Assembly: GCF_000019965.1 (NCBI RefSeq)
Contig: NC_010571.1
Span: 1,860,001-1,924,000 of the forward strand
DNA length: 64,000 bases
Direction of reading: 5' to 3'
DNA from: Opitutus terrae PB90-1
GTDB taxonomy: Bacteria; Verrucomicrobiota; Verrucomicrobiia; Opitutales; Opitutaceae
The position numbers and the translations under genes were made by a program. Every line of letters begins with the position of its first letter. Position 1 is the stretch's first letter. Below, piece after piece: positions 1 through 7,937 of the stretch. The notes under the pieces are model-generated. The model saw nothing but the letters and a program-made list of their open reading frames with translations, ran no database searches and was not told the DNA's origin.

Positions 1-128
1 GGAACATCGGGTGGCGCGTCGATTATTTCGTCGCCAGCGAGAAGCTGAAGCCGGCGCTGAAGCGCGCGTGGATCAGCCCGGAAGTGATGGGGAGCGATCA
101 CTGCCCGGTCGGGCTTGAGCTGAAATGA
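1..128 (+). CDS. Exodeoxyribonuclease III family protein, C-terminal end only
   Basis: The reading frame enters from the left edge (first full codon at base 3) and stops at 126-128. The last residues contain FVASEKLKP and GSDHCPVGLEL. The SDHCPV motif holds the catalytic Asp-His end of the EEP/ExoIII fold of AP endonucleases, which act in base-excision repair. Only about 41 residues are visible, so exonuclease III cannot be separated from another EEP nuclease. Its stop overlaps the start of the next gene (ATGA), suggesting translational coupling with the CinA-like protein. Confidence 0.75.
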   Translation, partial: NIGWRVDYFVASEKLKPALKRAWISPEVMGSDHCPVGLELK

Positions 129-655
129 ATTCCTGCGCCGAGGAATTGAAGCAGCTGATGCTGCAGGAGCCGCGCTGGAGCCTCGCGGTGGCTGAGAGCA
201 TGACGGCGGGAAATCTCCAGGCGCGCGTCGCGGCGGTGTCGGGCGCCTCGGCCTATTTTCGCGGAGGCATGACCGCCTACACAATCGAGCAGAAGGTGCG
301 GCTGCTCGGCATCGATCGCGCCGAGGCGGAACGCACGAATTGCGTTTCCGTCGAGGTGGCGCGGCAGATGGCGCGGGGCGCATGCGCCCGCTTCGATGCG
401 GACGTGGCGGTGGCAACCACGGGCTATGCAGAGCCGTCGAAGCCGAATGGGGTGGCGGTGCCGTTCGCGTGGTGGGCGGCGGCGTTCCGGACGGCGGGCG
501 GTTGGCACGAGGGGCACGGGCGGGTGGAGTGTCCGGGCGCGAAACGCGCGCAGACGCAAGGAATGATCGCGGACGCCGTGCTCGCCGAACTGGTCGCGTG
601 GTTGCGCGAGCTGCGACAAAAAAGCCCGGCGGGAAAGCCGGGCTCCATCGAATGA
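125..655 (+). CDS. CinA C-terminal-type nicotinamide-nucleotide amidohydrolase
   Basis: A 176-residue stand-alone CinA_C/PncC domain. This family deamidates nicotinamide mononucleotide in pyridine-nucleotide salvage. The N-terminal AESMTAG matches the family's ESCTGG nucleophile-serine motif, and GGMTAYTIEQKVRLLG matches the Tyr/Lys segment. The usual TGIAGP is altered to TGYAEP, so substrate range may differ. There is no N-terminal competence-damage domain, as in short PncC forms. It starts inside the stop codon of the upstream nuclease gene. Its last nine codons overlap a hairpin that works as a terminator on the other strand. Confidence 0.85.
   Translation: MNSCAEELKQLMLQEPRWSLAVAESMTAGNLQARVAAVSGASAYFRGGMTAYTIEQKVRLLGIDRAEAERTNCVSVEVARQMARGACARFDADVAVATTGYAEPSKPNGVAVPFAWWAAAFRTAGGWHEGHGRVECPGAKRAQTQGMIADAVLAELVAWLRELRQKSPAGKPGSIE
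618..644 (-). terminator. Intrinsic terminator of the leftward SYLF gene
   Basis: Read on the minus strand this is an 8-bp GC stem (AGCCCGGC with GCCGGGCT), a 6-nt loop and then six T. It lies 30 bp past the stop of the SYLF gene. It is embedded in the last codons of the rightward CinA-like gene, so the same bases serve as coding sequence and terminator. Confidence 0.75.
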
Positions 656-673
656 TGCTGAGCGCGGAGGCGC

Positions 674-1360
674 CTACGGTGCGATCCGCTGCACGTAATT
701 CATCAGCGGCTGCACTTCGGGAATCGGCTGCACCCAGTCGCTATAGAGGAGCTCGGGCAGCGTGTATTGCGTGTTGTAGAGGATGAAGTTCGCCTCGTCG
801 TTACGACTGAGGTAGCCGAACTTGACGGTTGCGCCGGCAAACAGGCCCTTGGATTTCGAGTAGATGAGCACCGGCGCGTCGATGATCGGATGATTCGCAC
901 GCTCGCGTTCGGCGGCCTTCGGACCGGCGACCGCCTTGGCGTCGACGCCGACGTTGAAGCGCTGGTTAAACAGCAGCTTTGGCGTTTGGTCGTTGGTGAT
1001 CACCATGACGGATTCGACGGACTTCGCGCCGAGCTGGAGTCCGAGGCTGGCCTCGCCGGCGGAGATCAGCACGGGAATGCTCCAGCGGCCGTCGGCCTTC
1101 TTCACCAAGATCACGCCGTAGCCGTCCTTCACGCCGAGAAAAAATCCCGCCTTGAACTGGTTGACGATGATCAGGGCCCGCGCCTGCTGCAGAATGCTCG
1201 GCGGGATCGCGTGGGCCGGATCCGTCATGAATTCCTGCAAAATGGCCTCGCAGGTTTCGATGCGAGTAATGGCGTCGGCGCGCGTCAATTGAGCCGCCAG
1301 AGCGGCCGTGGGCGCGGCGCAGACCAGCGCGACGAGGGACAGCAGGAAAAGTTTTTTCAT
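674..1360 (-). CDS. SYLF/Ysc84-domain exported protein
   Basis: A 228-residue protein from the ATG at 1358-1360, chosen because it begins a clean signal peptide (MKKLFLLSLVALVCAAPTA, cleavage near ALAA). A further 12 codons upstream are open but disrupt the signal. The body has the SYLF (DUF500/Ysc84) pattern: ARALIIVNQFKAGFFLG, GYGVILVKK, WSIPVLISAGEASLGLQLG. In eukaryotes this domain binds lipids. Bacterial versions are secreted or periplasmic with unknown roles. It appears monocistronic and has its own terminator. Confidence 0.85.
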   Translation of the reverse strand: MKKLFLLSLVALVCAAPTAALAAQLTRADAITRIETCEAILQEFMTDPAHAIPPSILQQARALIIVNQFKAGFFLGVKDGYGVILVKKADGRWSIPVLISAGEASLGLQLGAKSVESVMVITNDQTPKLLFNQRFNVGVDAKAVAGPKAAERERANHPIIDAPVLIYSKSKGLFAGATVKFGYLSRNDEANFILYNTQYTLPELLYSDWVQPIPEVQPLMNYVQRIAP

Positions 1361-1511
1361 AAACAAGGCTTTACGACCAGTCGGGACACTAAGCATGACG
1401 ACTCCGACTTGGAAAGCGCGGAGTGCGCCGGTGGCAGGCCGACACAGCGCGATCCGGTGAGGTTCCGCGGTTTGTGCATCGGGAGTAACGCCGCCGCGAC
1501 TTTCGCCGGCG

Positions 1512-1883
1512 TCAATCGAGGCCGCGCGCGGTCAGCTCGTCCTCATCCCAGCCGAGGTAATGGCCGAGCTCGTGCAAATAGGTGAGCCGGGTTTCCTCGC
1601 GAAACACCTCGGCGTCGCCCTCGGCGAAATCCCAGAGGTTTTCCAGATAAAGCAGGATTTGTGGTGGCGCGGGATTGGTCTGGTCCAGCTCGCGGCCGTG
1701 CGGGCAGCCAGTGAACAACCCGAGGATGTCCGGCGGGAACCCGTCGGCGAGCACGTCGGCGGCGGGCAGCGCTTCGTAGTGGACCGGCACGTCGCGAGCG
1801 AGGGCGCGGATTTCGGGCGGGAGCTTGCGTTGCGTCGCGCCGACGGCCGTGCTGGCGAGGGCGGTGAGTTCGGAGAGAGTCAT
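1512..1883 (-). CDS. Small zincin-like metallopeptidase family protein
   Basis: A 123-residue protein with HELGHYLGWDEDEL near the C-terminus. This is the HExxHxxGxxxxxL signature of the minimal zincin family (DUF1025/Zincin_1). The preceding region has the family features PPDILGLFTG and ILLYLENLWDFA. Members are cytosolic and short, with conserved zinc ligands but no established substrate. Monocistronic; a palindromic repeat lies immediately upstream. Confidence 0.85.
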   Translation of the reverse strand: MTLSELTALASTAVGATQRKLPPEIRALARDVPVHYEALPAADVLADGFPPDILGLFTGCPHGRELDQTNPAPPQILLYLENLWDFAEGDAEVFREETRLTYLHELGHYLGWDEDELTARGLD

Positions 1884-1902
1884 GTCAGTGGAGGCAGGCC
1901 GT

Positions 1903-1983
1903 GTAGGGCTGCCGCTGGCCGGCAGCCGAGGAGGGGATAAACCGATAACTCCATTCCCGGCCGGCGGCGAGCGCCGGCCCTAC
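1903..1983. repeat. Double-hairpin element, GCCGGC family (copy 1)
   Basis: An 81-bp element beginning GTAGGG and ending CCCTAC. It holds two hairpins: GGCTGCCG with CGGCAGCC (loop CTGGC), then GGCCGGCG with CGCCGGCC (loop GCGAG), in the orientation opposite to the copies at 21721, 23903 and 45180. It fills the gap between the zincin and ABC-exporter genes. Confidence 0.85.
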
Positions 1984-2061
1984 GCGAAAAGCGCTCGATG
2001 GCGCGGTTTTTCGCATCGCCTCCGCGCCCTGAATTCTTGCGCTCGATTTCATGACTCCGGA

Positions 2062-3819
2062 TCACGGCCGAGCTTCCACCAGATCGAGTCGTTCGAAACG
2101 ACGGCCGACCACCCAGACGCCGCACCAGAGTTCACCGACGAGCACCAGAATCACGGCAATCGTGGCCACGACGATGGCGATGGCCGGACCCGCGAACGCC
2201 TGCACGATGAATCCGAGCAACGCCGCGGCGATCGCCGCCGGCAGCAGTGCGAGCAGCACGACCAGCACCTGGCCAAAGCCGAAGATCAGTCGCTGGCCCA
2301 TGAGATCGATGCCGGCGGCGGGCGTGCGGAGCGAGTGGAACCAGCCGGGCAGCAGCACGGGCGCGGCATTGGGCACGAGCAGCTCGAGCGCGACGAGGAA
2401 CGGCGCGGTCGCCGCCGCCGCCAGCGCCAGGATCACGCGCAGGTGCGGACTGAACCAGACCTCCGACAGCTGTGGCGGGTGCTGCCCCCAGAGCCCGAGC
2501 AGCCAGGCGAGGATTGCGAGCCAGATGATCCCGGCAATGATCGCGGTGGGCGCGAGCAATTCCCCGAGCACGATTCGCCAGCCGGCGAGCGGATAGGTCT
2601 TAAGCACGTCGGCGTTGGCCAGGTCCTGCCGCAGATCCATGCGCGTGAGCAGCGGGCCGTAGAACAAGGCCATCAGTCCGCCCATTGCGCTCGCGGTGGC
2701 GAGCGGTGCACCCGCGAGCCAATAGGAGTCGCCCATGGTCCGCTGAAGCACGAGAGTGCCGACAATGATGACCAGTGCGCCGTTCAGCCAGGCGCGCCAC
2801 GTCAGCCACGCGGGCGAGGAGAGGAGGTTTTTCCAGAGAAACGCCAGCTCGGGCCAACGCGCGAGCGCGAGCGAAAACGGGTCTCGTCGCGCGGTCGTGC
2901 GCGCGCTGAGCGTGCGCTTGCCCGTGCGCAAAGCGGCCGTGACCTGCGCCGCGCGCCGGGCGGCGGCGGCGATGGCAGCCTCCTCGAACGAGACGTTGAG
3001 CCGAACCACCCACACGTAGTGGGCCGCGAGCAGCGCGAGCGCCGGGCCAATTGCGAGCAGGAAAGCCGCGGGACCTCCGGCGAAGAACGGTGCGACCAGC
3101 CAGCGGAAGGGCGCCAGCACCCAGCCCAGCGGGCCGTGGGTGAGCACGTCGCGGGCCCAGCCTGTCAGCGAGGGCGCCAGGAGCACGTCGGGCTGGGTGC
3201 GCCATGTCCAGAGTGCCACCGCCCCCGCGACGGCGAGCAGCGCGGTGCCGCCGACGGCGAGTCGGCGTCGTTGGCCGAAGCCGGCCGCGGCCAGCCGCGC
3301 GGTCGTAAGCGTGGTGGCCATGTAGTGAAAATTCAGAAACGTCAGCACGATCCACCAGCCCGCGAGAATGTAGAGCACGCGGACGCTGAACAGCGCTCGG
3401 CTGTTGAAGATCAGGGCGAAGAACAGCGTCTGTATCAGCGAAGCCGCCAGCGCGCTGAGCAGCTTGTAGTGCACGAGTGTGCGACGCGACACGGGCGCGG
3501 GAAACAGGAAGGCGATCTCCGCTTCGGTGAACCGAATCCCGGGCTGCCCGCTCGCCAGCAGCCACATGCCGCTGATGATCACGAAGAGTGCGAGCGCGCC
3601 GGCGCCGAGCAGCAGCGTCGTCGCGTCCGCCGGCAACGCGCCGAAAAAGGCCCCGCGGGCGGGCAGGCCGGAAGCAGCCGGCCGCATGAAAAAGAAGTAG
3701 AAGTAAGCCGCCGCGAAGAGAAATCCCGCGAGGTATTTCGGCCGGCGCAGCCGGGCGGCGTGCGCGCGGAACGCGTTTCGCAGCGAGGTCCAGCGGAGGT
3801 AAAGGAGCGCGGAAACCAT
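2062..3819 (-). CDS. ABC-2-like exporter membrane subunit (about 12 TM)
   Basis: A 585-residue, very hydrophobic protein from the ATG at 3817-3819 (MVSALLYLRW); 12 more open codons upstream are less likely. It has multiple membrane segments, for example YLAGFLFAAAYFYFFFM, ALALFVIISGMWLLA and VLVVLLALLPAAIAAALL, with a basic cytosolic stretch (RTGKRTLSARTTARRD) in the middle. It carries no ATP-binding motif. It follows a dedicated ATPase gene on the same strand after 133 bp, so the two probably form one exporter. Substrate unknown. It resembles the large putative ABC exporter permeases rather than FtsX-type ones. Confidence 0.75.
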   Translation of the reverse strand: MVSALLYLRWTSLRNAFRAHAARLRRPKYLAGFLFAAAYFYFFFMRPAASGLPARGAFFGALPADATTLLLGAGALALFVIISGMWLLASGQPGIRFTEAEIAFLFPAPVSRRTLVHYKLLSALAASLIQTLFFALIFNSRALFSVRVLYILAGWWIVLTFLNFHYMATTLTTARLAAAGFGQRRRLAVGGTALLAVAGAVALWTWRTQPDVLLAPSLTGWARDVLTHGPLGWVLAPFRWLVAPFFAGGPAAFLLAIGPALALLAAHYVWVVRLNVSFEEAAIAAAARRAAQVTAALRTGKRTLSARTTARRDPFSLALARWPELAFLWKNLLSSPAWLTWRAWLNGALVIIVGTLVLQRTMGDSYWLAGAPLATASAMGGLMALFYGPLLTRMDLRQDLANADVLKTYPLAGWRIVLGELLAPTAIIAGIIWLAILAWLLGLWGQHPPQLSEVWFSPHLRVILALAAAATAPFLVALELLVPNAAPVLLPGWFHSLRTPAAGIDLMGQRLIFGFGQVLVVLLALLPAAIAAALLGFIVQAFAGPAIAIVVATIAVILVLVGELWCGVWVVGRRFERLDLVEARP

Positions 3820-3952
3820 GGCGACCGGAGTCAAAGACGAGAGCCCAAAGACCAAGGGCCAGGGACCAGAATACCGCTGACGCCTGCGGCGGACGGGCGA
3901 GGCCGGACCAAGCCGGGGCTCTTCGGTCCCCGGTCCCAGTCGCGTCGCGTTC

Positions 3953-4684
3953 TCACCGCTCCGCTCCTCCGGTGGCGCGGAGGAAAACCTCCTCGAGACT
4001 CACGTCCGGTTCGCCGTTGCTGAAGCGCTGGGCGACTTCGGCCAGCGTACCGTCGCAGATCTTTTCGCCCTGTTTCAGGATCAGCACGTGCGAGCACACC
4101 TCCTCGAGCAGGTGCAGCAGGTGCGAGCTGAGGACGATCGTGGCGCCCGCGGCGGCGCGCTTGAGGATGGAATCCTTCATGCGACGAATCCCGAGCGGAT
4201 CCAGCCCGGTTAGCGGCTCGTCGAAAAACATGACCGACGGCGAATGCAGCAATCCGCACGCGATCGCGAGTTTCTGTTTCATGCCGCGGGACAGTGCGCC
4301 GGGCAGTTCGTTGGCCTTGTCGGCGATCTCCAGTTCCGCGAGCAGCGGCTCGGCGATCGCGGCGTGATCGGCGACGCCGTAGATCCGCGCCACGAAGGCG
4401 AGGTGCTGACGTACGGTGAGGTAGTCGAACAGCCGCGGTTCGTCGGGGAAGAACGCGAGCGCGCGCTTCGCGGCGATGGGCTGGATGGCGAGGTCGTGGC
4501 CGGCGATGCGTAGTTGACCGGCGCTGGCGGGGATGATGCCGGCGATGCAGCGCAGCGTCGTCGTTTTGCCCGCGCCATTGGGGCCGACCAGCCCGAGCAC
4601 CTCGCCCGGGCGGACCGTGAACGACAGCTCCTGCACGGCGGTGAAATCGCCAAAGCGCTTGGTCAGGCCTGAGACCTCGATCAT
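3953..4684 (-). CDS. ABC transporter ATP-binding protein
   Basis: A 243-residue nucleotide-binding subunit. Walker A is [10 protein letters not shown], the signature region is ALSRGMKQKLAIACGLL, Walker B is VMFFDEPLTGLD, and the switch His is in VLSSHLLH. The LSRGMKQ signature and the short C-terminal extension are typical of the CcmA/ABC-2 exporter class. Together with the downstream 585-residue membrane protein it should drive export of an unidentified substrate. Confidence 0.9.
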   Translation of the reverse strand: MIEVSGLTKRFGDFTAVQELSFTVRPGEVLGLVGPNGAGKTTTLRCIAGIIPASAGQLRIAGHDLAIQPIAAKRALAFFPDEPRLFDYLTVRQHLAFVARIYGVADHAAIAEPLLAELEIADKANELPGALSRGMKQKLAIACGLLHSPSVMFFDEPLTGLDPLGIRRMKDSILKRAAAGATIVLSSHLLHLLEEVCSHVLILKQGEKICDGTLAEVAQRFSNGEPDVSLEEVFLRATGGAER

Positions 4685-4850
4685 GCGCGGACGGTGGGGG
4701 CGCCCGCCGCTGCGGGCAAGCTTGCCGGGATGAACGGAAAACGCGATTGCGCTCCTTGCGACTCCCTCGTTGCCCTGCGTCCGGCCCGCCCAATCGGCGC
4801 TGGGTTCTTCCTGCCGGCGCTCAACGCCGCGCCCGCGCTGCAGTCGGGTG

Positions 4851-4963
4851 GGGCGCGTTCTGCTGGCCAGCAGAACGCTCCGCGCCGCGAGTAACCTCTG
4901 GTCGTCGCGGCGGTCCCGCGGCCGCGGGACCGCCCTACCTTGGCGTCACTTCTTCGGGTAAGT
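4851..4963. repeat. 113-bp double-hairpin element (copy 1) in the 4685-5080 gap
   Basis: Nearly identical to the element at 43929-44040. It contains two palindromes: GCGTTCTGCTGG with its complement (24 bp), and GGCGGTCCCGCGG with its complement (26 bp). They are separated by about 30 bp with a conserved CTCTGGTC, followed by a conserved tail ending TTCGGGTAAGT. The right edge of the second palindrome runs into GCCCTAC as in the other families. The rest of the 396-bp gap between the divergent ABC and flavoprotein genes shows no gene. Confidence 0.85.
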
Positions 4964-5080
4964 TTAGCAGGTTTCATTCGGTGGAGTGCGGGTTGGTTGC
5001 CGCGGGAGGCGGCGGGTCACGGCTTGGGCGGATGGGAGTTTCGGGCTGACGGCGGACCGTGGCTCGCGCAACGTGGCCGG

Positions 5081-6382
5081 ATGGCTGACGTGAGGCGTGT
5101 GGTGATTGTCGGAGGCGGCGCGGCGGGATTCTTCGCGGCGATTGCCTGCGCGGAAAAACTTCGCGGTCGCGGCAGCGTGACGGTTTATGAGGCGACGGCG
5201 CATCCGCTGGCGAAAGTGCGCGTGTCCGGCGGCGGCCGCTGCAACGTGACGCACGCGTGCTTCGAGCCCCGCGAATTGATCAAGCGGTATCCGCGCGGCG
5301 GGCGCGAGCTGCTCGGAGCGTTTCACCGGTTCCAGCCTCGCGACACGGTCGCGTGGTTCGAGGCGCGCGGCGTGGAGCTCAAAACCGAACCGGATGGTCG
5401 GATGTTTCCCGTCACGGACGATTCGGCGACGATCATCGATTGCCTGCGGCGCGCCGCGCAGGAGGCGGGCGTGCAGGTGATCACGAGCCTGGGCGTGCGG
5501 AGTGTCGAGGCGATCGGCGCAAGCGCGCGACCGGCGACGGGAAGGGATGAGGTTGCTCCCGAACACGGGCGGGACGCCCGTGCCACGCGAGGGTTCTGGC
5601 TGACGCTGACGGATGGGACGAACGTTCGCTGCGAACGGTTGCTCATCGCGACAGGCGGCAACCGCCCCTCAGCCGGGCTCGAGATCGCACAACGGCTCGG
5701 GCATGCGATCGAGCCGCCGGTGCCATCGCTCTTCACGTTTCACATCGATGACAAGCGGCTGGTGGGATTGTCGGGCGTGGCGGTCGAGCGCGCGGCGGTG
5801 GCGGTGAAAGGCACCAAGTTGAAGGAAGAGGGAGCGCTGCTCATCACGCACTGGGGGCTGAGCGGGCCGGCGGTGCTGAAGCTTTCGGCGTGGGGCGCGC
5901 GAGCGCTGGCGGACGTGGGTTACGACTTTCCGCTGTTGGTGAATTTCGCCGCGCCGCACACGCGGGAATCGCTGAGCAGCGAACTCGCGCGGGTGCGCGC
6001 GGCAAACCCCAAGAAGCACATCGCCACGTGGAGTCCGCTGCCGATGCCGCAACGGTTGTGGGAACGGCTGGTGGTGAGCGCGGGCATTGCGGCGGCGACG
6101 CCTTGGGCGCAGATCGGCAACGCTGCGTTGGGTCAGCTCACCGCCATGCTCGTAGCGGCGGAGTTCGCCGTGGTGGGGAAAAGTTTGTTCAAGGAGGAGT
6201 TCGTCACCTGCGGCGGCGTGCGGCTGAGCGAAGTCGATTTCAAAACAATGGAGAGCCGGGTGTGCGCCGGGCTGCATTTTGCGGGCGAAGTGCTCGACGT
6301 CGACGGCGTGACGGGCGGGTTTAATTTCCAGGCGGCGTGGACGACCGGTTGGCTGGCCGGTCAGGCGATGGCGGGAGAGTGA
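5081..6382 (+). CDS. BaiN/HI0933-family NAD(P)/FAD-dependent oxidoreductase
   Basis: A 433-residue flavoprotein from the ATG at 5081, chosen because the FAD-binding strand follows at once (VVIVGGGAAGFFAA). Family motifs are SGGGRCNVTH, LLIATGG and the C-terminal FAD-contact segment GEVLDVDGVTGGFNFQ. Members are reductases of uncertain substrate (BaiN was linked to bile-acid metabolism in gut bacteria); the physiological role here is unknown. An insert of roughly 25 residues between the IGAS and FWLTLTDGT segments includes HGRDARATR, which is the translation of a genome repeat. Confidence 0.9.
   Translation: MADVRRVVIVGGGAAGFFAAIACAEKLRGRGSVTVYEATAHPLAKVRVSGGGRCNVTHACFEPRELIKRYPRGGRELLGAFHRFQPRDTVAWFEARGVELKTEPDGRMFPVTDDSATIIDCLRRAAQEAGVQVITSLGVRSVEAIGASARPATGRDEVAPEHGRDARATRGFWLTLTDGTNVRCERLLIATGGNRPSAGLEIAQRLGHAIEPPVPSLFTFHIDDKRLVGLSGVAVERAAVAVKGTKLKEEGALLITHWGLSGPAVLKLSAWGARALADVGYDFPLLVNFAAPHTRESLSSELARVRAANPKKHIATWSPLPMPQRLWERLVVSAGIAAATPWAQIGNAALGQLTAMLVAAEFAVVGKSLFKEEFVTCGGVRLSEVDFKTMESRVCAGLHFAGEVLDVDGVTGGFNFQAAWTTGWLAGQAMAGE
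5564..5586. repeat. CACGGGC hairpin repeat inside a coding sequence
   Basis: A 7-bp stem CACGGGC with GCCCGTG, loop GGGAC, followed by CCAC. It is read in frame as HGRDARAT within the flavoprotein gene. The same unit occurs outside genes at 21968, 31662-31793 and 44065. Confidence 0.9.
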
Positions 6383-6460
6383 AAGGGTGCGAGTTGGGGC
6401 CGAGCGATACAGCCCGGCTCCGCGAGCCAGCCCGGCGCCGGATACGATCTGCTCGCGCGA

Positions 6461-6494
6461 CCACGAACGTGGTCCGATCGGACCACGTTCGTGG
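6461..6494. repeat. Perfect 34-bp palindrome in the 6383-6739 gap
   Basis: A perfect inverted repeat with no spacer (left arm CCACGAACGTGGTCCGA, mirrored on the right). It contains nested CCACGAACGTGG copies. The 357-bp gap between the flavoprotein and AEC genes shows no other supported feature. The palindrome could be a dimeric-protein site or another mobile hairpin; there is no T-tract to make it a terminator. Confidence 0.9.
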
Positions 6495-6739
6495 CCTCGC
6501 GGCGGGGACGACTCGGGAGAGTCGGGAAGGGGAATGGGTGGTTGAGGGAATCCGATCCGGACCGTCGTCGTTGGTGAGCGAAGAACAGCCACGGCAAGAG
6601 TGCCGTATCCGGGGCGGAGACGAGGGCCACCGAACGCGCCCCTCCCCGCGACAAGCCGCCAATCGGTCGCTGCGGCCAAACGGACCGACGGCTTTTTCTT
6701 GCTCCGCGGTCGCTGACGCTCGCTCCTTGCGGTGCGCGC

Positions 6740-7687
6740 ATGCTCTCCTATTGGGACCTCCTGCTGCTGATCCTGCCGGTGTTCGCGATCGTCGCGATCG
6801 GCGTGGTGTTGCGGCGCGTGCACTGGGTCGAGGGTGCGGCCGAGGCGAGCATGATCCGGATTGTGATCAGCCTCTGCATGCCGTGCCTGATTTTCGAGTC
6901 GGTGGTCGGCAACCCGGCGATGCGCGAGGCGGGGAACGTCGTGCTGCCGCCGCTGGTGGGCTTCGGCACCACCGTGGTGTCGATCGTGGCGGGATATCAT
7001 TTCGGCCGGCTGATCGGGCTGACGGTCGGCAACGGGCTGCGAACGTTCGCGCTCTCGGCGGGGCTGGCGAACTACGGTTATCTGCCGCTGCCGATCATGG
7101 GCTCGATGTTCGGCGCCGATAGCCGCGGCGTGCTCCTGATTCACAACATGGGCGTGGAGGCGGCGCTCTGGACAGTCGGCGTGCTGGTGCTGAGCGGCGC
7201 TTCGTGGCGCGAAGGGGGAAAGCGGCTGCTGAGCCCCATCGTGCTGGCGTTGTTTGTGTCCGTGACGGTGAACTTGCTCGGGTGGGGCGGGCATCTGCCG
7301 GCGTGGTTCATTGAAATCGTGCACTCGCTGGCGGTGGTCGCGATTCCGCTGGGGCTGGTGATGACCGGGGTGAACCTGGCGAATCATCTCGGTGAGCCGC
7401 GCGCGCTGTTCGAGCCGCGGGTTTCGCTGGGCGCGATGGTGCTGCGGCTCGGGTTGCTGCCGCTGTTCTTTCTGGCGCTCGCCCGCTGGCTGCCGTGCTC
7501 GTTGGAGTTGAAACGGGTGATCGTGGTGCAGGGCGCGATGCCATCGGCGGTGATTCCGATCATCATCGCGCAGCACTACGGCGGCCGGCCGCTCACGGCG
7601 GTGCAGATCGTGCTGGGCACAACGGCGCTGGCGATCGTGCTCACGCCGCTCTGGCTCAGCGCCGGGCTGGCGTGGGTGGGCGTGTAG
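6740..7687 (+). CDS. AEC-family transporter (auxin efflux carrier-like)
   Basis: A 315-residue inner-membrane protein with about ten hydrophobic segments arranged as two five-helix halves. Family features are MIRIVISLCMPCLIFESV in the first half, and NYGYLPLPIMGSMFG and QGAMPSAVIPIIIAQHYGG (the crossover helix of the second half). Bacterial AEC members move malate, malonate or other organic anions. The substrate cannot be told from the sequence. It is monocistronic and convergent with nothing nearby. Confidence 0.85.
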   Translation: MLSYWDLLLLILPVFAIVAIGVVLRRVHWVEGAAEASMIRIVISLCMPCLIFESVVGNPAMREAGNVVLPPLVGFGTTVVSIVAGYHFGRLIGLTVGNGLRTFALSAGLANYGYLPLPIMGSMFGADSRGVLLIHNMGVEAALWTVGVLVLSGASWREGGKRLLSPIVLALFVSVTVNLLGWGGHLPAWFIEIVHSLAVVAIPLGLVMTGVNLANHLGEPRALFEPRVSLGAMVLRLGLLPLFFLALARWLPCSLELKRVIVVQGAMPSAVIPIIIAQHYGGRPLTAVQIVLGTTALAIVLTPLWLSAGLAWVGV

Positions 7688-7937
7688 CTGGGGATGCGCC
7701 CGCGGACAGTCGGCGAGGACGCGTGCGGGGGAGCGCGGCCGCCCCGGCCGCAGTTCGGTCGAAAGCTTCATGGCTTCCGCTCCGAGGATCATAGCGCTTC
7801 GGCTGTGGACATGACGAAGGCCGGTGACGACGCGATCCGCGCGGCGATGACCTCTCCGAACGGTGGAAAAGGAGCAGCGCTTTTCCCGGCAAGCAACATT
7901 GACGCCGCTGGTTCAGTGGCTTGCGTGTCGGCACCCT

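Noticed and set aside
1825-4023. A very long rightward open frame (over 700 codons) opposite the ABC exporter genes
   Set aside because: It is rich in Arg, Glu, His and Gln with no hydrophobic core or motif, while the opposite strand encodes a clear ABC permease and ATPase. It is an antisense shadow of GC-rich codons.
7688-7937. Possible yybP-ykoY manganese riboswitch ahead of the TerC gene
   Set aside because: The conserved aptamer core words were not found. Only a weak GGAAAAG/CTTTTCC stem near 7865-7886 is present.
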